A DNA stretch of 64,000 bases from Clostridium chromiireducens (GCF_002029255.1 NZ_MZGT01000010.1:1-64000); one strand, 5' to 3'; counted from the first letter of the stretch, positions 18,008 to 27,422 are shown. The notes: a model not told the origin generated them from the letters alone. Numbers and translations are program-made.

Positions 18008-19351
18008 ATGAAAAAGGATATATTTTTATCAACAAAGAAAAAAATTATAGCTACAAGTACAATTGTAGTATTTACATGCTTAATTGTATTTGCAATAATA
18101 ACTCAAATATTATACTCATCAACGGTTTTAGATAATATAGATCACCAACTTATAGAACAAAAAAAATTCTTTCTTCAACAGGAATCGGATTTTAGTTATG
18201 AACAGGGTCTAAACAAAAATGATGTTATTACAAGAGAAAATGGATTAGGCGATAAATTTAAGGATAAATCATTGCAACAACAAAATAAACCTGAAGGTTT
18301 TAGTGGAAGATTAGATGGAAAACCAGCACATATCCCTCCCAATTTAATTGTTATTATATATAAAAATAATACTTTTGAAGCCATGAGTAAAAATTTATAC
18401 TTTAGTGAAGAGAATTTACCAGTGATTCCATTAAGTGCAGAGGATGAGATAGTTACAATTACAAGTGGTGGGTATAGTTTCAGGGGTATAGTAGTTAATA
18501 ATGGCGAATATAAAATACAAGTTCTTGCTAATATTGATGCTGAAGAACGTTCATTAAGCAGATTAAGAAATTCTATTATAGCAAGTTTAATTATACTTAT
18601 TATACTAGCAACATTACTTTCAGCATATCTAGCTTCTAAAGTAATAAAGCCAATTAGGGAAGCTTATGAGAAACAGGTTTATTTCGTTCAAGATGCATCT
18701 CATGAAATGAGAACTCCATTGGCTGTAATTAAAGGAAAACTGGAACTATTAGCTCATTCATGGGGAGATACTATAGATAATCACTTTGAACATATTTCTA
18801 AGATGATGACGGAGGTAAGAGGACTAGAAAAACTAAACAGTGATTTATTACTATTGTCAAAAGAAGATTTAGATTTAGCTGTTAATATCACGAGTTTTAA
18901 ACTAAATGATTTTATTGATGATTTAAGTGAATTTTATTTGGATTTAGCGGAGATTAAGGAAAAGACCTTTAAAGTAAATGGATTAGAAGAAAATATATCT
19001 GTTCAATGGGATTATGATAAGGTAAAAAGATCAATAGTAATTTTAATTGAAAATGCATTTAAATATACTAATGAAAATGGTGAGATAATATTAAGTGTAG
19101 AGGATATGAACAAATATGTTAAGATATCGGTAAAAGATAATGGAATAGGAATTAAGGAAGAAGAACAATCTCGTATATTTGATAGATTTTATAGAAGTGA
19201 AGCTGTTAGAGGAGAAAATATTGGTGGTACTGGAATTGGATTAAGTTTATTGAAATCAATTTCGAAAAATTTTGGGATAAAACTGAAAGTTAACTCAGAG
19301 TATGGTAGTGGATCAGAGTTTATTTTAATAATCCCAAAGATAATAAAGTAA
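18008..19351 (+). CDS. Membrane sensor histidine kinase
   Basis: 447 residues. A transmembrane segment at about 15-37, an extracellular sensor of about 150 residues, a second membrane segment at about 195-215, a short linker, then the HisKA domain with the phospho-accepting His in QDASHEMRTPLAVIKG. The ATPase domain has the N box (ENAFKYTNENGE), G1 (DNGIGIKEEE), F box (IFDRFYR) and G2 (GTGIGLSLL). It is the partner of the regulator just upstream. The sensor region matches no family I recognise. Confidence 0.92.
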   Translation: MKKDIFLSTKKKIIATSTIVVFTCLIVFAIITQILYSSTVLDNIDHQLIEQKKFFLQQESDFSYEQGLNKNDVITRENGLGDKFKDKSLQQQNKPEGFSGRLDGKPAHIPPNLIVIIYKNNTFEAMSKNLYFSEENLPVIPLSAEDEIVTITSGGYSFRGIVVNNGEYKIQVLANIDAEERSLSRLRNSIIASLIILIILATLLSAYLASKVIKPIREAYEKQVYFVQDASHEMRTPLAVIKGKLELLAHSWGDTIDNHFEHISKMMTEVRGLEKLNSDLLLLSKEDLDLAVNITSFKLNDFIDDLSEFYLDLAEIKEKTFKVNGLEENISVQWDYDKVKRSIVILIENAFKYTNENGEIILSVEDMNKYVKISVKDNGIGIKEEEQSRIFDRFYRSEAVRGENIGGTGIGLSLLKSISKNFGIKLKVNSEYGSGSEFILIIPKIIK

Positions 19352-19360
19352 GAATATAAC

Positions 19361-19406
19361 AAAATAAGAACAAGTTAGAATAATGATTTTAACTTGTTCT
19401 TATTTT
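19361..19406. terminator. Bidirectional terminator between histidine kinase and TubY-like gene
   Basis: AAAATAAGAACAAGTTA and TAACTTGTTCTTATTTT form a 17-bp perfect stem with A and T runs on both ends. It can serve both convergent genes. Confidence 0.9.
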
Positions 19407-19415
19407 ATTAATAAA

Positions 19416-20225
19416 TTATCTAAGCCCAAACAGCCTACCCATAAAACTTAATTTCTCTTTAGTAGTATCCATTTCCTGTTGGACATAATAAGCGCGCTCT
19501 ATAACATTTTTGAATCTTCTAATTTCATCAATTAAATTTATATCCCTAGAATTAGAAGCTTCATTAAACTTATCAAATTGTAATTTTAGAATATCTTCTA
19601 AGGAAAGTTTCTCTGAAATTAAATTATCTATTTTTAGAGATAGCTCATTATATAGGTTATTTTTTTCTTCATAAGCTTTCTCAAATTTATAGTCAATGTA
19701 TTCTTTTATTTCTTTTAACATATCTTCCTTAAATAGTTTTAATTGATCATTTTGTTCCGATGCGAGGTCAACAATTTTTTTAATGCGTAATTCATTATCT
19801 TCTTTAATCTTGTTTGATAAAGTTTCCTTTAAACTACTAATCTCTTTATTTTCAAGATCAATTATCGTTGATATTATTTCTTTAACAGATAAGGAATTAC
19901 TTTCTTTAACTTCAACTAATTCTTCCAGGTTCAATGGTAGTGATTCACAGTATTTTTGAATCTCCTTAACAGTCATTCCTTTATTTTTCAAGTTAATTAA
20001 AAACTCAAGTTTATCTATATCACTATTGGTATATCTAAACTCTTTATTTAAAATTTCAATTTTTAGAATGTTATCAAAAACATTAGTATAATACCGTATA
20101 CTACTATCTTCTTCCCCTAATAAACTGGCTACTTGATTAATTGAATAATGTAATATATCCCCCCTTTTTATGTTTTTTACAGTTAACTTATCAGGAATAT
20201 GCATATATTTATCTTCATAATCCAT
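19416..20225 (-). CDS. MerR-like HTH plus coiled-coil protein, TubY-like
   Basis: 269 residues. An N-terminal MerR-type winged helix (YSINQVASLLGEEDSSIRYY, then RYTNSDIDKLEFLINLKNKG) is followed from about 110 to 250 by a long charged coiled coil. The short basic/hydrophobic tail GRLFGLR could be an amphipathic anchor. MerR-like HTH plus coiled coil is the layout of RacA and, as I recall, of TubY, the fourth component of the phage c-st type III partition system. It is divergent from a TubZ-like gene, which favours the TubY reading. A c-di-GMP-I riboswitch and terminator lie in its leader. No effector domain is visible; it is probably a DNA-binding adaptor or filament regulator. Confidence 0.75.
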   Translation of the reverse strand: MDYEDKYMHIPDKLTVKNIKRGDILHYSINQVASLLGEEDSSIRYYTNVFDNILKIEILNKEFRYTNSDIDKLEFLINLKNKGMTVKEIQKYCESLPLNLEELVEVKESNSLSVKEIISTIIDLENKEISSLKETLSNKIKEDNELRIKKIVDLASEQNDQLKLFKEDMLKEIKEYIDYKFEKAYEEKNNLYNELSLKIDNLISEKLSLEDILKLQFDKFNEASNSRDINLIDEIRRFKNVIERAYYVQQEMDTTKEKLSFMGRLFGLR

Positions 20226-20423
20226 AATATTTTAAACCCCCTCTTTTAGGTTAAAGTAAAGTATTAATTATCGCAGTTAAGTTATTCTGATGTATATTGG
20301 AAAGTAAAAGTATAAGAGAAAATTTATATAAATTATTTTTAAATACAAATAGTTTTTTGAAATAGAGTATTTGAGAATATTGTAGGCAATTAACTATAAG
20401 ATTAGTTGCGTTCAATAAGTTTT

Positions 20424-20459
20424 CAAAAAATAAAGGTGACTATATAATAATAGTCACCT
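20424..20459 (-). terminator. Riboswitch-linked intrinsic terminator in TubY-like leader
   Basis: Read on the minus strand, AGGTGACTAT and ATAGTCACCT form a hairpin followed by a T-rich run. It lies about 45 bases downstream of the c-di-GMP aptamer and about 200 bases before the start codon, so it is the likely expression platform. Confidence 0.8.
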
Positions 20460-20502
20460 AAATATAACAAAAGTAAAAAAACATCTTATTATAATTATAT
20501 TT

Positions 20503-20590
20503 TGGCAACCTGACAATCATAGAAAATTAAATTTTCCTTAGACTCATGGCTTTGCGACCCTACTTTTCAATAAGTGTGCTAGTATCATTT
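20503..20590 (-). ncRNA. Cyclic di-GMP-I (GEMM) riboswitch
   Basis: On the minus strand the conserved GEMM-I core is readable: GCACAC, a GAAA tetraloop (ATTGAAAAGT), GGGTCGCAAAGCC, GAGTCTAAGG, a variable hairpin, then GTCAGGTTGCC. The order and spacing match the c-di-GMP-I aptamer. It precedes an intrinsic terminator and the TubY-like gene. Whether ligand turns expression on or off cannot be read directly. Confidence 0.9.
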
Positions 20591-20603
20591 ATAGTTATAA
20601 AAA

Positions 20604-20609
20604 ATTATA
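20604..20609 (-). promoter_or_regulatory. Probable -10 element of the riboswitch transcript
   Basis: On the minus strand a TATAAT lies at 20609-20604, about 15 bases before the aptamer. No good -35 is visible; the expected position falls in the perfect inverted repeat at 20628-20656. Confidence 0.4.
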
Positions 20610-20627
20610 TTTTAAAAGAGCTTGTTT

Positions 20628-20656
20628 ATGTTTTAATTATAGAATAATTAAAACAT
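20628..20656. repeat. Perfect 13-bp inverted repeat between tubY-like and tubZ-like genes
   Basis: ATGTTTTAATTAT and ATAATTAAAACAT flank a 3-base centre. It overlaps the expected -35 of the riboswitch transcript, so it could be an operator for the MerR-like protein or part of a centromere-like site. It has no terminator-like T run. Confidence 0.6.
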
Positions 20657-20731
20657 CTTATCTATAAATATTTTCTAATTTCCATGAAACTCAAGAAATA
20701 ACTTTCGAAAATAAATATATTTTAGTATGTA

Positions 20732-20870
20732 AAGTTAACTTTATAATATAAAGTTAGTAATATGTAATAAGTAATATTAAAATTGTACATTCATTAATAT
20801 TATCGACAGATTATAAAGTGTTTTTACCTTATTCGATTATATTACTTATTTTAACCTTAAATTACTTATT
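20732..20870. repeat. Short iterated motifs upstream of tubZ-like gene (candidate centromere/operator)
   Basis: AATAAGTAATAT (20766-20777) recurs inverted as ATATTACTTATT (20839-20850) and again as AATTACTTATT (20860-20870). The palindrome AAAGTTAACTTT and a second AAAGTTA lie just before them. Type III partition centromeres are arrays of degenerate AT-rich repeats upstream of tubRZ. The region is AT-rich throughout, so chance remains possible. Confidence 0.4.
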
Positions 20871-21040
20871 TATATTAAATATCCTTTAAATATTAATAAA
20901 TATAGTATAAAATTGTAATGTAATAAAATATTTCTAATAACTATTATACAATAAATACAGGCATATAAAAATCAAAAAATCAAAAAATCTTTTAGAATAG
21001 TAAAAAATCCGATATATATTGATTAAATAGGGGGATTATT

Positions 21041-22093
21041 ATGGAAAAGAGCAAAATATTATTAGTTGCATTAGGACAAGGTGCAGGTAACATTGTTGAT
21101 GGTCTGTTAGGTAGAAATAAGAATTATAATGGATTATTTTTTAATAGTAGTTTATTTGATATTAAACCATTAAAAAATGCAAATATAGATAAAAACGTTT
21201 ATTTATATCCAGGGACAGATGGATCTGGCAGAGATAGAAATAAATCAAAAGAGATGATAAAAGATAATGCAAATGCAATAGGAACTTTATTAAGAAAGTA
21301 TCCTCAAACAGAAGTTATGGTTGTTTTTACAAGCATGGCAGGGGGGACGGGATCTGGCGCAATCAAGACGTTCATACAGATAGCTTCAGCTGCTATTCCA
21401 ACTACAAAAATTAATGTAGTAGCAATTCTTCCAAGCCTGACAGAAGATCAACTATCATTTAAGAATACAATAGAATGTTGGAATGACATTAATGGTGTAA
21501 TTGATTCAATTAGTGATATTAAGTTTGTTGATAATAATAAAAGAAATACTTATAAAGAAATAAACAATGAAGTGATTGAAAGCTTAGATTTAGCATACAA
21601 TCTAATGGGAATTCATATTGATGGAAATATTGATAAAAAGGATTCGTTTAGAATAAATACTGCTGAAGGATCTGGTATTGTTTTAAAGCTTTATGATGGT
21701 TTAAAGGATGAAAAGACGGCAATAGATCTGGCTATAAAAAACAGTGTATTTGCTCAACCTGACACATATGATTGTGATTATTTAGGGATAAATTTAAAAA
21801 TAGACGGATACGATCCAAATGAAGTATCAAAATGCTTTGAAGTTTATAAAAGCACATATATTACCTATAACAATGATTTCAATATAGTTGTTCTAGGTGG
21901 ATGTGACACACCTACTGAGTCAATTAAGTTAGTTAAAATGGCGTTAGATGATAAATCTAAAAGAAAATTATCAAGGAGCAGGGACAGGGGAATCATTATA
22001 AATATTGATGAGAATGTTGGTAAGGAAAATAACCCTAAAATTGAAGAGTTAAGTGAGTATAATAATGATGAATTAGAATTCTCTTTTGATTAA
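21041..22093 (+). CDS. TubZ/FtsZ-family tubulin-like GTPase
   Basis: 350 residues with the tubulin/FtsZ GTP-binding layout: T1 loop GQGAGN (12-17), a TubZ-like T3 stretch GTDGSGRDR (58-66) and the signature T4 loop AGGTGSG (100-106). The C-terminal half (LGINLKIDGYDPNEV, then NIVVLGGCDT) resembles the FtsZ C-terminal domain, followed by an acidic tail. It lacks FtsZ conservation elsewhere and is closer in style to plasmid/phage TubZ. At the expected T7 position it reads RINTAEGSG, without the usual catalytic Asp residues. It is divergent from a TubY-like gene; no TubR-like gene is seen. Neighbours on both sides are chromosomal core genes. Confidence 0.82.
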   Translation: MEKSKILLVALGQGAGNIVDGLLGRNKNYNGLFFNSSLFDIKPLKNANIDKNVYLYPGTDGSGRDRNKSKEMIKDNANAIGTLLRKYPQTEVMVVFTSMAGGTGSGAIKTFIQIASAAIPTTKINVVAILPSLTEDQLSFKNTIECWNDINGVIDSISDIKFVDNNKRNTYKEINNEVIESLDLAYNLMGIHIDGNIDKKDSFRINTAEGSGIVLKLYDGLKDEKTAIDLAIKNSVFAQPDTYDCDYLGINLKIDGYDPNEVSKCFEVYKSTYITYNNDFNIVVLGGCDTPTESIKLVKMALDDKSKRKLSRSRDRGIIINIDENVGKENNPKIEELSEYNNDELEFSFD

Positions 22094-22108
22094 ATATATA
22101 ATAATATA

Positions 22109-22162
22109 AAAAGCTATTTCTAAGTAGGAATTACTACACCTACGTAGAAATAGCTTTTTTAT
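22109..22162 (+). terminator. Intrinsic terminator after tubZ-like gene
   Basis: AAGCTATTTCTA with GTAGG pairs with CCTAC and TAGAAATAGCTT, followed by a T run. Confidence 0.9.
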
Positions 22163-22418
22163 TTTATATTAAAAGTATATATTAGTACTTTATAATAAAT
22201 TTATGGATCAATATATACAATTATAAACCTTATTGCAAGGTATGCATGTGCCAATATCATAATCTATTATTTGTCCACAATTATTGAAAAAACATCATGG
22301 TTACCTTTTCTCTGTTATATTTGATGTTAATGAATACAATATAACATTTAGGTAAACTATAGGTAAATAAATAAGTGTATTAATATTAATAGAACTTTAT
22401 CTTACAAGATACTATTAA

Positions 22419-22447
22419 TTGACATTTAAAAATCATTAATATATAAT
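22419..22447 (+). promoter_or_regulatory. Sigma-A promoter of the ileS T-box transcript
   Basis: TTGACA (22419-22424) and TATAAT (22442-22447) have the ideal 17-base spacing and sit just ahead of the T-box leader. Bases 22163-22418 upstream hold nothing I recognise. Confidence 0.8.
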
Positions 22448-22489
22448 ATTACAATAAAAGACTATGATTAGGAAAAGTACCTTAGATAT

Positions 22490-22718
22490 TATTTTTAGAG
22501 AGTAGCTGTATGGTGCAAAGCTATAATAAATCTCGGAGAAAATCACCTAGGAGTTGGAGACTGAAAAGCATTAATGCCCAATAAGTTATCACGTAACAGC
22601 CTGCGTTAAAGGATAGAGTATGTATGTACTTGAAATAAAGCATTTAATATTATTTTTTAGATGTTTTGCCTTAGGTGGTTTGCGAATTCAACTTCGTCCT
22701 GTAGGATGGAGTTTTTTT
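22490..22718 (+). ncRNA. T-box riboswitch (isoleucine) for ileS
   Basis: Stem I begins near AGAGAGTAGCTG. The T-box sequence TTAGGTGGTTTGCG lies at about 22672-22685, followed by a terminator (ACTTCGTCCT/AGGATGGAGT and a T run to 22718). An ATC (Ile) triplet near 22541 in the stem I region is a plausible specifier. Uncharged tRNA-Ile would promote readthrough into ileS. Confidence 0.85.
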
Positions 22719-22797
22719 ACGTTTAGAAAAATATATAAATTTTGAAAAATTATTGAGGAAAATATATAGTTTACTCAGAATGAAAGGGGAATTTTTA

Positions 22798-25700
22798 ATG
22801 TACAATAAGGTAGATTCGTCAAAAGGTACCGTCAACATGGAAAAAGACATAGCAAAGCTTTGGAAAGAAAGAGATATTATCAAAAAAAGCTTTGATTCAA
22901 ATCAGGATGGAGAATATTTTACTTTCTATGATGGACCTCCAACAGCAAATGGAAGACCTCACGTTGGTCATATTTTAACTAGAGTTATGAAAGATATTAT
23001 TCCAAGATATAAAGTTATGAAGGGACATAGAGTTCTAAGAAAAGCAGGATGGGATACTCATGGTCTTCCAGTTGAACTTGAAATAGAAAAGAAGCTTGGA
23101 ATTTCAGGAAAAGAGCAAATTGAAGATTTCGGTGTAGAAAATTTCATTAAAGAATGTAAAGATAGTGTATTTTCATATGTTAGTTTATGGGAAGAGATGT
23201 CACATCAAATAGGATTCTGGGTTGATATGGAAGATCCATATGTAACTTATCATGATGATTATATAGAATCAGAATGGTGGGCATTAAAGAAGTTATGGGA
23301 TAAAGGTTTATTATATAAAGGTCATAAGGTAATGCCTTACTGTCCAAGATGTGGAACGGCTTTATCATCTCATGAAGTTGCTCAAGGGTATAAAGATGTT
23401 AAAGATTTAACTGCAACTGCAAAGTTTAAAGTTAAAGGAGAAGAAAACAAGTACATTCTTGCTTGGACAACAACTCCTTGGACATTACCATCTAACTTAG
23501 CATTATGTATAAATAAAGCATACACATATGCTGATGTTAAAGTTGGTGAGGAAGTTTATGTATTAGCTAAGGACTTAATTGGAACTGTTCTTGGAGATAC
23601 AGAACATGAAGTAATCAAAGAATATAAAGGTGAAGAATTACTAGGTACTGAATATGAACAATTATTACCTTTTGCTAAGGTTGAAGGTAAAGCATTTGTA
23701 GTAATTCATGGAGATTATGTAACACTTTCAGATGGTACTGGTATAGTACACATTGCACCAGCTTATGGTGAAGACGATAGTCTTGTTGCAAAGCAAAATG
23801 GTATTACATTTGTAAACTTAGTAGATGCAAGTGGTAACTTTGTTGAAGAAGTAACTCCATGGGCAGGAAAATTTGTTAAGAAGTGCGATGAAAGTATCTG
23901 TAATTACTTAGAAGAAAATAATAAATTATTTAATAAGCACAAACATCTTCACTCATATCCTCATTGCTGGAGATGTGACACACCACTTTTATACTATCCA
24001 AAAGATAGTTGGTTTGTTGCAATGACTCAAATGAGAGATAAATTACTTGAAAATAATAATAAAGTAAATTGGTATCCTGATAACATTAGAACAGGAAGAT
24101 TTGGTAAGTTCCTTGAAAATGTTATTGACTGGGGTATTTCAAGAGATAGATACTGGGGTACACCACTTCCAATATGGCAATGTGAATGTGGTCACAGAGA
24201 TTGTATAGGAAGTAGAGCTGAATTAGAAGAAAAGGCAACTACAGATTGCAAGGGAATAGAATTACACAAACCTTATGTAGATGGAATCAAGTTAAAATGT
24301 TCTGAATGCGGAAAGGAAATGAGTAGAACTAATGAAGTAATTGACTGTTGGTTTGATTCAGGGTCAATGCCTTTTGCACAATGGCACTATCCATTTGAAA
24401 ATAAAGAAAAATTTGAAAAGAATTTTCCAGCTCAATTTATATCAGAAGCTGTTGACCAAACAAGAGGATGGTTCTATACATTAATGGCTTTATCAACATG
24501 TTTATTTGATACAAATCCATTTGAAAACTGTATAGTATTAGGTCACGTATTAGATAAAAAGGGACTTAAGATGTCTAAGTCTAAAGGAAATGTTGTTGAT
24601 CCATTTGAAGTGTTAAACAGTCAAGGTGCAGATGCTACAAGATGGCATTTCTATACTGCAAGTGCTCCATGGCTTCCAACAAGATTCTCAGTTGATGATG
24701 TTGCAGAAACTCAAAGAAAGTTCTTAGGTACTTTATGGAACGTATATTCATTCTATGTTTTATATGCTGAAATAGATAATTTTGATCCAACTAATTATGC
24801 TGATTTTGTTTCAGACAACGTGATGGATAAATGGATTATATCTAAGCTAAACACATTAATTGAAACAGTTGATGATGGATTAAACACTTATAAGATTACT
24901 CAAGCAGCTTTAGCTATTGAAGACTTTACAGATGAATTATCAAACTGGTATGTAAGAAGAAACAGATCTAGATACTGGACACAAGAATTAACAGATGATA
25001 AAATTGGTGCTTATGTAACATTATATAAAGTGTTAGTTAACCTAGTTAAGGTAGCATCGCCATTTGTACCATTTATGACAGAAGAGATTTATCAAAATTT
25101 AGTTTTAAATCTTGATAAGAATGCTCCAGAAAGTATTCACTTATGCACATGGCCAGAAGTGAATAAAGAAGCTATAAATGAAGAATTAGAAAAGGAAATG
25201 GATTTAGCTTACACATTAGTTAAGCTTGGAAGAAGTGCTAGAAATGCTGCTAACATTAAAAATAGACAGCCGCTTTCAGAGCTGCTTATTTCAACAAAAT
25301 CACTTCCAGAATATTATGGAGATATAGTAAAAGAAGAATTAAATATCAAGATGGTTGAATTAGGAGCTGACCTTTCTAAATATGTTAACTTCGAAATTAA
25401 ACCTAACCTACCTGTTATAGGTAAAATGTACGGTAAATTAATTCCTCAAATCAGAAAGGCAATTTCAGAAAAGAATCAAATGGAATTAGCTCAAAAGATT
25501 CAAAATGGTGGAAGCGAAACTATAGTTGTCAATTATATAGAAATAGTTCTTACAAACGAAAATCTTTTAGTTACTATGCAGGGATTAGAAGGTTATGCAT
25601 TTGCAGGGGAAGGTGAACTAGGAGTTGTTTTAGATACAACAGTAACACCAGAACTTCAAGAAGAAGGGCATGTAAGAGAAATTATTTCAAAGATTCAGAA

Positions 25701-25911
25701 CATGAGAAAAGATAAAGGGTTTGAAGTTGCAGATAGGATTAACCTTTATGTAGCAAATAATAATATGTTAATAGATATTATTAGAAAATTTGAAGAAACA
25801 ATTAAGAAAGAAACTTTAACTTCTGAAATTATTTATAACCAAGAAACTGCTTACTCAGAAACAGTTATAAATGGTGAAGTGCTAAATATGAATGTCGAAG
25901 TAATAAAATAA
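22798..25911 (+). CDS. ileS: Isoleucyl-tRNA synthetase, IleS2-like (eukaryal-type) form
   Basis: A 1037-residue class I synthetase charging tRNA-Ile. The HIGH motif reads HVGH within [13 protein letters not shown] and the KMSKS motif is [10 protein letters not shown]. The long C-terminus and the [10 protein letters not shown] form, rather than the usual bacterial YANGxIHIGH, place it with the IleS2 class. That class is known to be less sensitive to mupirocin; this is a family-level inference. Start ATG 22798 follows AAAGGGGA. The T-box leader gives isoleucine-responsive control. ccpA follows as a separate transcript. Confidence 0.95.
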   Translation: MYNKVDSSKGTVNMEKDIAKLWKERDIIKKSFDSNQDGEYFTFYDGPPTANGRPHVGHILTRVMKDIIPRYKVMKGHRVLRKAGWDTHGLPVELEIEKKLGISGKEQIEDFGVENFIKECKDSVFSYVSLWEEMSHQIGFWVDMEDPYVTYHDDYIESEWWALKKLWDKGLLYKGHKVMPYCPRCGTALSSHEVAQGYKDVKDLTATAKFKVKGEENKYILAWTTTPWTLPSNLALCINKAYTYADVKVGEEVYVLAKDLIGTVLGDTEHEVIKEYKGEELLGTEYEQLLPFAKVEGKAFVVIHGDYVTLSDGTGIVHIAPAYGEDDSLVAKQNGITFVNLVDASGNFVEEVTPWAGKFVKKCDESICNYLEENNKLFNKHKHLHSYPHCWRCDTPLLYYPKDSWFVAMTQMRDKLLENNNKVNWYPDNIRTGRFGKFLENVIDWGISRDRYWGTPLPIWQCECGHRDCIGSRAELEEKATTDCKGIELHKPYVDGIKLKCSECGKEMSRTNEVIDCWFDSGSMPFAQWHYPFENKEKFEKNFPAQFISEAVDQTRGWFYTLMALSTCLFDTNPFENCIVLGHVLDKKGLKMSKSKGNVVDPFEVLNSQGADATRWHFYTASAPWLPTRFSVDDVAETQRKFLGTLWNVYSFYVLYAEIDNFDPTNYADFVSDNVMDKWIISKLNTLIETVDDGLNTYKITQAALAIEDFTDELSNWYVRRNRSRYWTQELTDDKIGAYVTLYKVLVNLVKVASPFVPFMTEEIYQNLVLNLDKNAPESIHLCTWPEVNKEAINEELEKEMDLAYTLVKLGRSARNAANIKNRQPLSELLISTKSLPEYYGDIVKEELNIKMVELGADLSKYVNFEIKPNLPVIGKMYGKLIPQIRKAISEKNQMELAQKIQNGGSETIVVNYIEIVLTNENLLVTMQGLEGYAFAGEGELGVVLDTTVTPELQEEGHVREIISKIQNMRKDKGFEVADRINLYVANNNMLIDIIRKFEETIKKETLTSEIIYNQETAYSETVINGEVLNMNVEVIK

Positions 25912-25918
25912 TGAAATC

Positions 25919-25965
25919 GGCTAGGAATAAAAAGATTCTCTTGGAGTTCCTAGCCATTTTGTTTT
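25919..25965 (+). terminator. Intrinsic terminator after ileS
   Basis: GGCTAGGAA pairs with TTCCTAGCC, followed by a T-rich tail. Confidence 0.85.
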
Positions 25966-26163
25966 ATATTAATTCTAGTTAAAATAATACTAACTTATTA
26001 TTATACTTAAGATCTTTTAATAAAATTATGAATTTAAGTTTAAAAACTATGATTTCTGACAAAACTTAGAATAAAATAATAAATTATTGTAAGTTCTGTT
26101 GATTTATAATGTAATATATTAGTATAATGAAATTATCTAGAAAAATTCAAAGGAGGAATAATA

Positions 26164-27162
26164 ATGGCTACTTCTATTAAGGATGTTGCAAAAGAGGCTG
26201 GAGTATCAATTGCAACTGTTTCTAGAGTTTTAAATGATATCGATGTAGTAAACGAAGATACTAAGAAAAAGGTATTAGATGCAATTAAGAAACTTGGATA
26301 TAGACCTAATATAGTCGCAAGAAGTTTAAAAACTCAAAGAACAAAAACAATAGGAATTTTACTTCCGGATATATCAAATCAATTCTATCCAGAGATTGTA
26401 AGAGGTGCTGAGGACGTTTCAAATATATACGATTACAATATAATATTGTGTAATTCAGACCTTGATATAGAAAAGGAAAAAGAATATTTAAGAGTACTTA
26501 AAGAAAAAATGGTTGATGGTGTAATTTACATGAGTAGTTCTTTAAATGAAGAAATATTAGAATTAATCAATGAATTAGATTTAAAAACCGTGTTAGTTGA
26601 AACTAGAGATAAAGAAGGACTATTACCGAGTGTAACAATTGATAACGTTAAGGCTAGTTATGATAGCACAAAGTTATTAATTGAAAAAGGAATAAAAGAA
26701 ATTGCTTTTATAGGACCAGAAAAGGAAAGCAGAAATGCATGGGGAGATAGGTATATCGGGTATGAAAATGCCATGAAAGAATCAGGAATTGAAATAGATT
26801 CTGAGTTAGTGTACCTAAGCTCAATGAAAGTAAAAAGTGGATACGAAGGAATACAAAAATTCTTAAAACAAAATAAGAAGTTTAAGGGTGTCATATGTGC
26901 ATCAGATGATATAGCAATGGGCGCAATAAATGCTCTAAGAGACAATAAAATAAAAGTTCCTAAAGATGTTAGCGTGGTTGGATTTAATGATAATTTTGCA
27001 GCATCAATATTCTATCCAAAGATTACAACAATTTCTCAACCAACTTATGACATGGGATCAGTTGCAATGAGAATGCTTATTAAAATGTTAAATAAAAAAG
27101 AATTAGATGAACCACATTATGTTTTAGAGCATCAGTTAGTTGAAAGAGAAAGTACGGTTTAG
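26164..27162 (+). CDS. ccpA: LacI-family regulator, catabolite control protein A
   Basis: 332 residues. An N-terminal LacI helix-turn-helix (VAKEAGVSIATVSRVLN) is followed by a periplasmic-binding-like core (IGILLPDISNQFYPEIVRGA). It closely fits clostridial CcpA, which with HPr-Ser-P binds cre sites to repress or activate carbon-metabolism genes. In C. acetobutylicum the ccpA gene (CAC3037) is, as I recall, also next to ileS. GGAGGAATAATA precedes the ATG. Terminators on both sides indicate a single-gene transcript. Confidence 0.88.
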   Translation: MATSIKDVAKEAGVSIATVSRVLNDIDVVNEDTKKKVLDAIKKLGYRPNIVARSLKTQRTKTIGILLPDISNQFYPEIVRGAEDVSNIYDYNIILCNSDLDIEKEKEYLRVLKEKMVDGVIYMSSSLNEEILELINELDLKTVLVETRDKEGLLPSVTIDNVKASYDSTKLLIEKGIKEIAFIGPEKESRNAWGDRYIGYENAMKESGIEIDSELVYLSSMKVKSGYEGIQKFLKQNKKFKGVICASDDIAMGAINALRDNKIKVPKDVSVVGFNDNFAASIFYPKITTISQPTYDMGSVAMRMLIKMLNKKELDEPHYVLEHQLVERESTV

Positions 27163-27238
27163 TAAGGAATAAAAGTAATTTCTAAAATCTATATTTGATT
27201 TTAACGATTACTAAAATAATTAATCTATAAGCTTTAAG

Positions 27239-27285
27239 ATGACTGTTTCAAAATAATTAAGTATTATTTCGAAACAGTCATTTAT
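27239..27285 (+). terminator. Intrinsic terminator after ccpA
   Basis: ATGACTGTTTC-AAAATAAT pairs with ATTATTT-GAAACAGTCAT and is followed by TTTATT. Confidence 0.8.
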
Positions 27286-27296
27286 TGTCCAAAATT

Positions 27297-27322
27297 TAGA
27301 TAGTTGCACTCGCAACTATCTA
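27297..27322. promoter_or_regulatory. Candidate MarR operator overlapping the marR-MATE promoter
   Basis: TAGATAGTTGC and GCAACTATCTA form a perfect 11-bp inverted repeat with a 4-base centre. TTGCAC (27304-27309) inside it and TAATAT (27327-27332) make a 17-spaced promoter, so a bound dimer would occlude the -35. The palindrome resembles operators of MarR-family repressors. Confidence 0.65.
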
Positions 27323-27422
27323 ATGTTAATATAATTAGTGCAACCATTAATTTGAATATGTGATAAATATGGGCAGTGTATGAGACTATATTTATTTAAT
27401 AGTATGATAGGAGAGAAGAGAG

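Noticed and set aside
20226..21040. A TubR gene upstream of the tubZ-like gene
   Set aside because: No open frame of useful length with a start signal exists on either strand; the space is riboswitch, terminator and AT-rich repeats.
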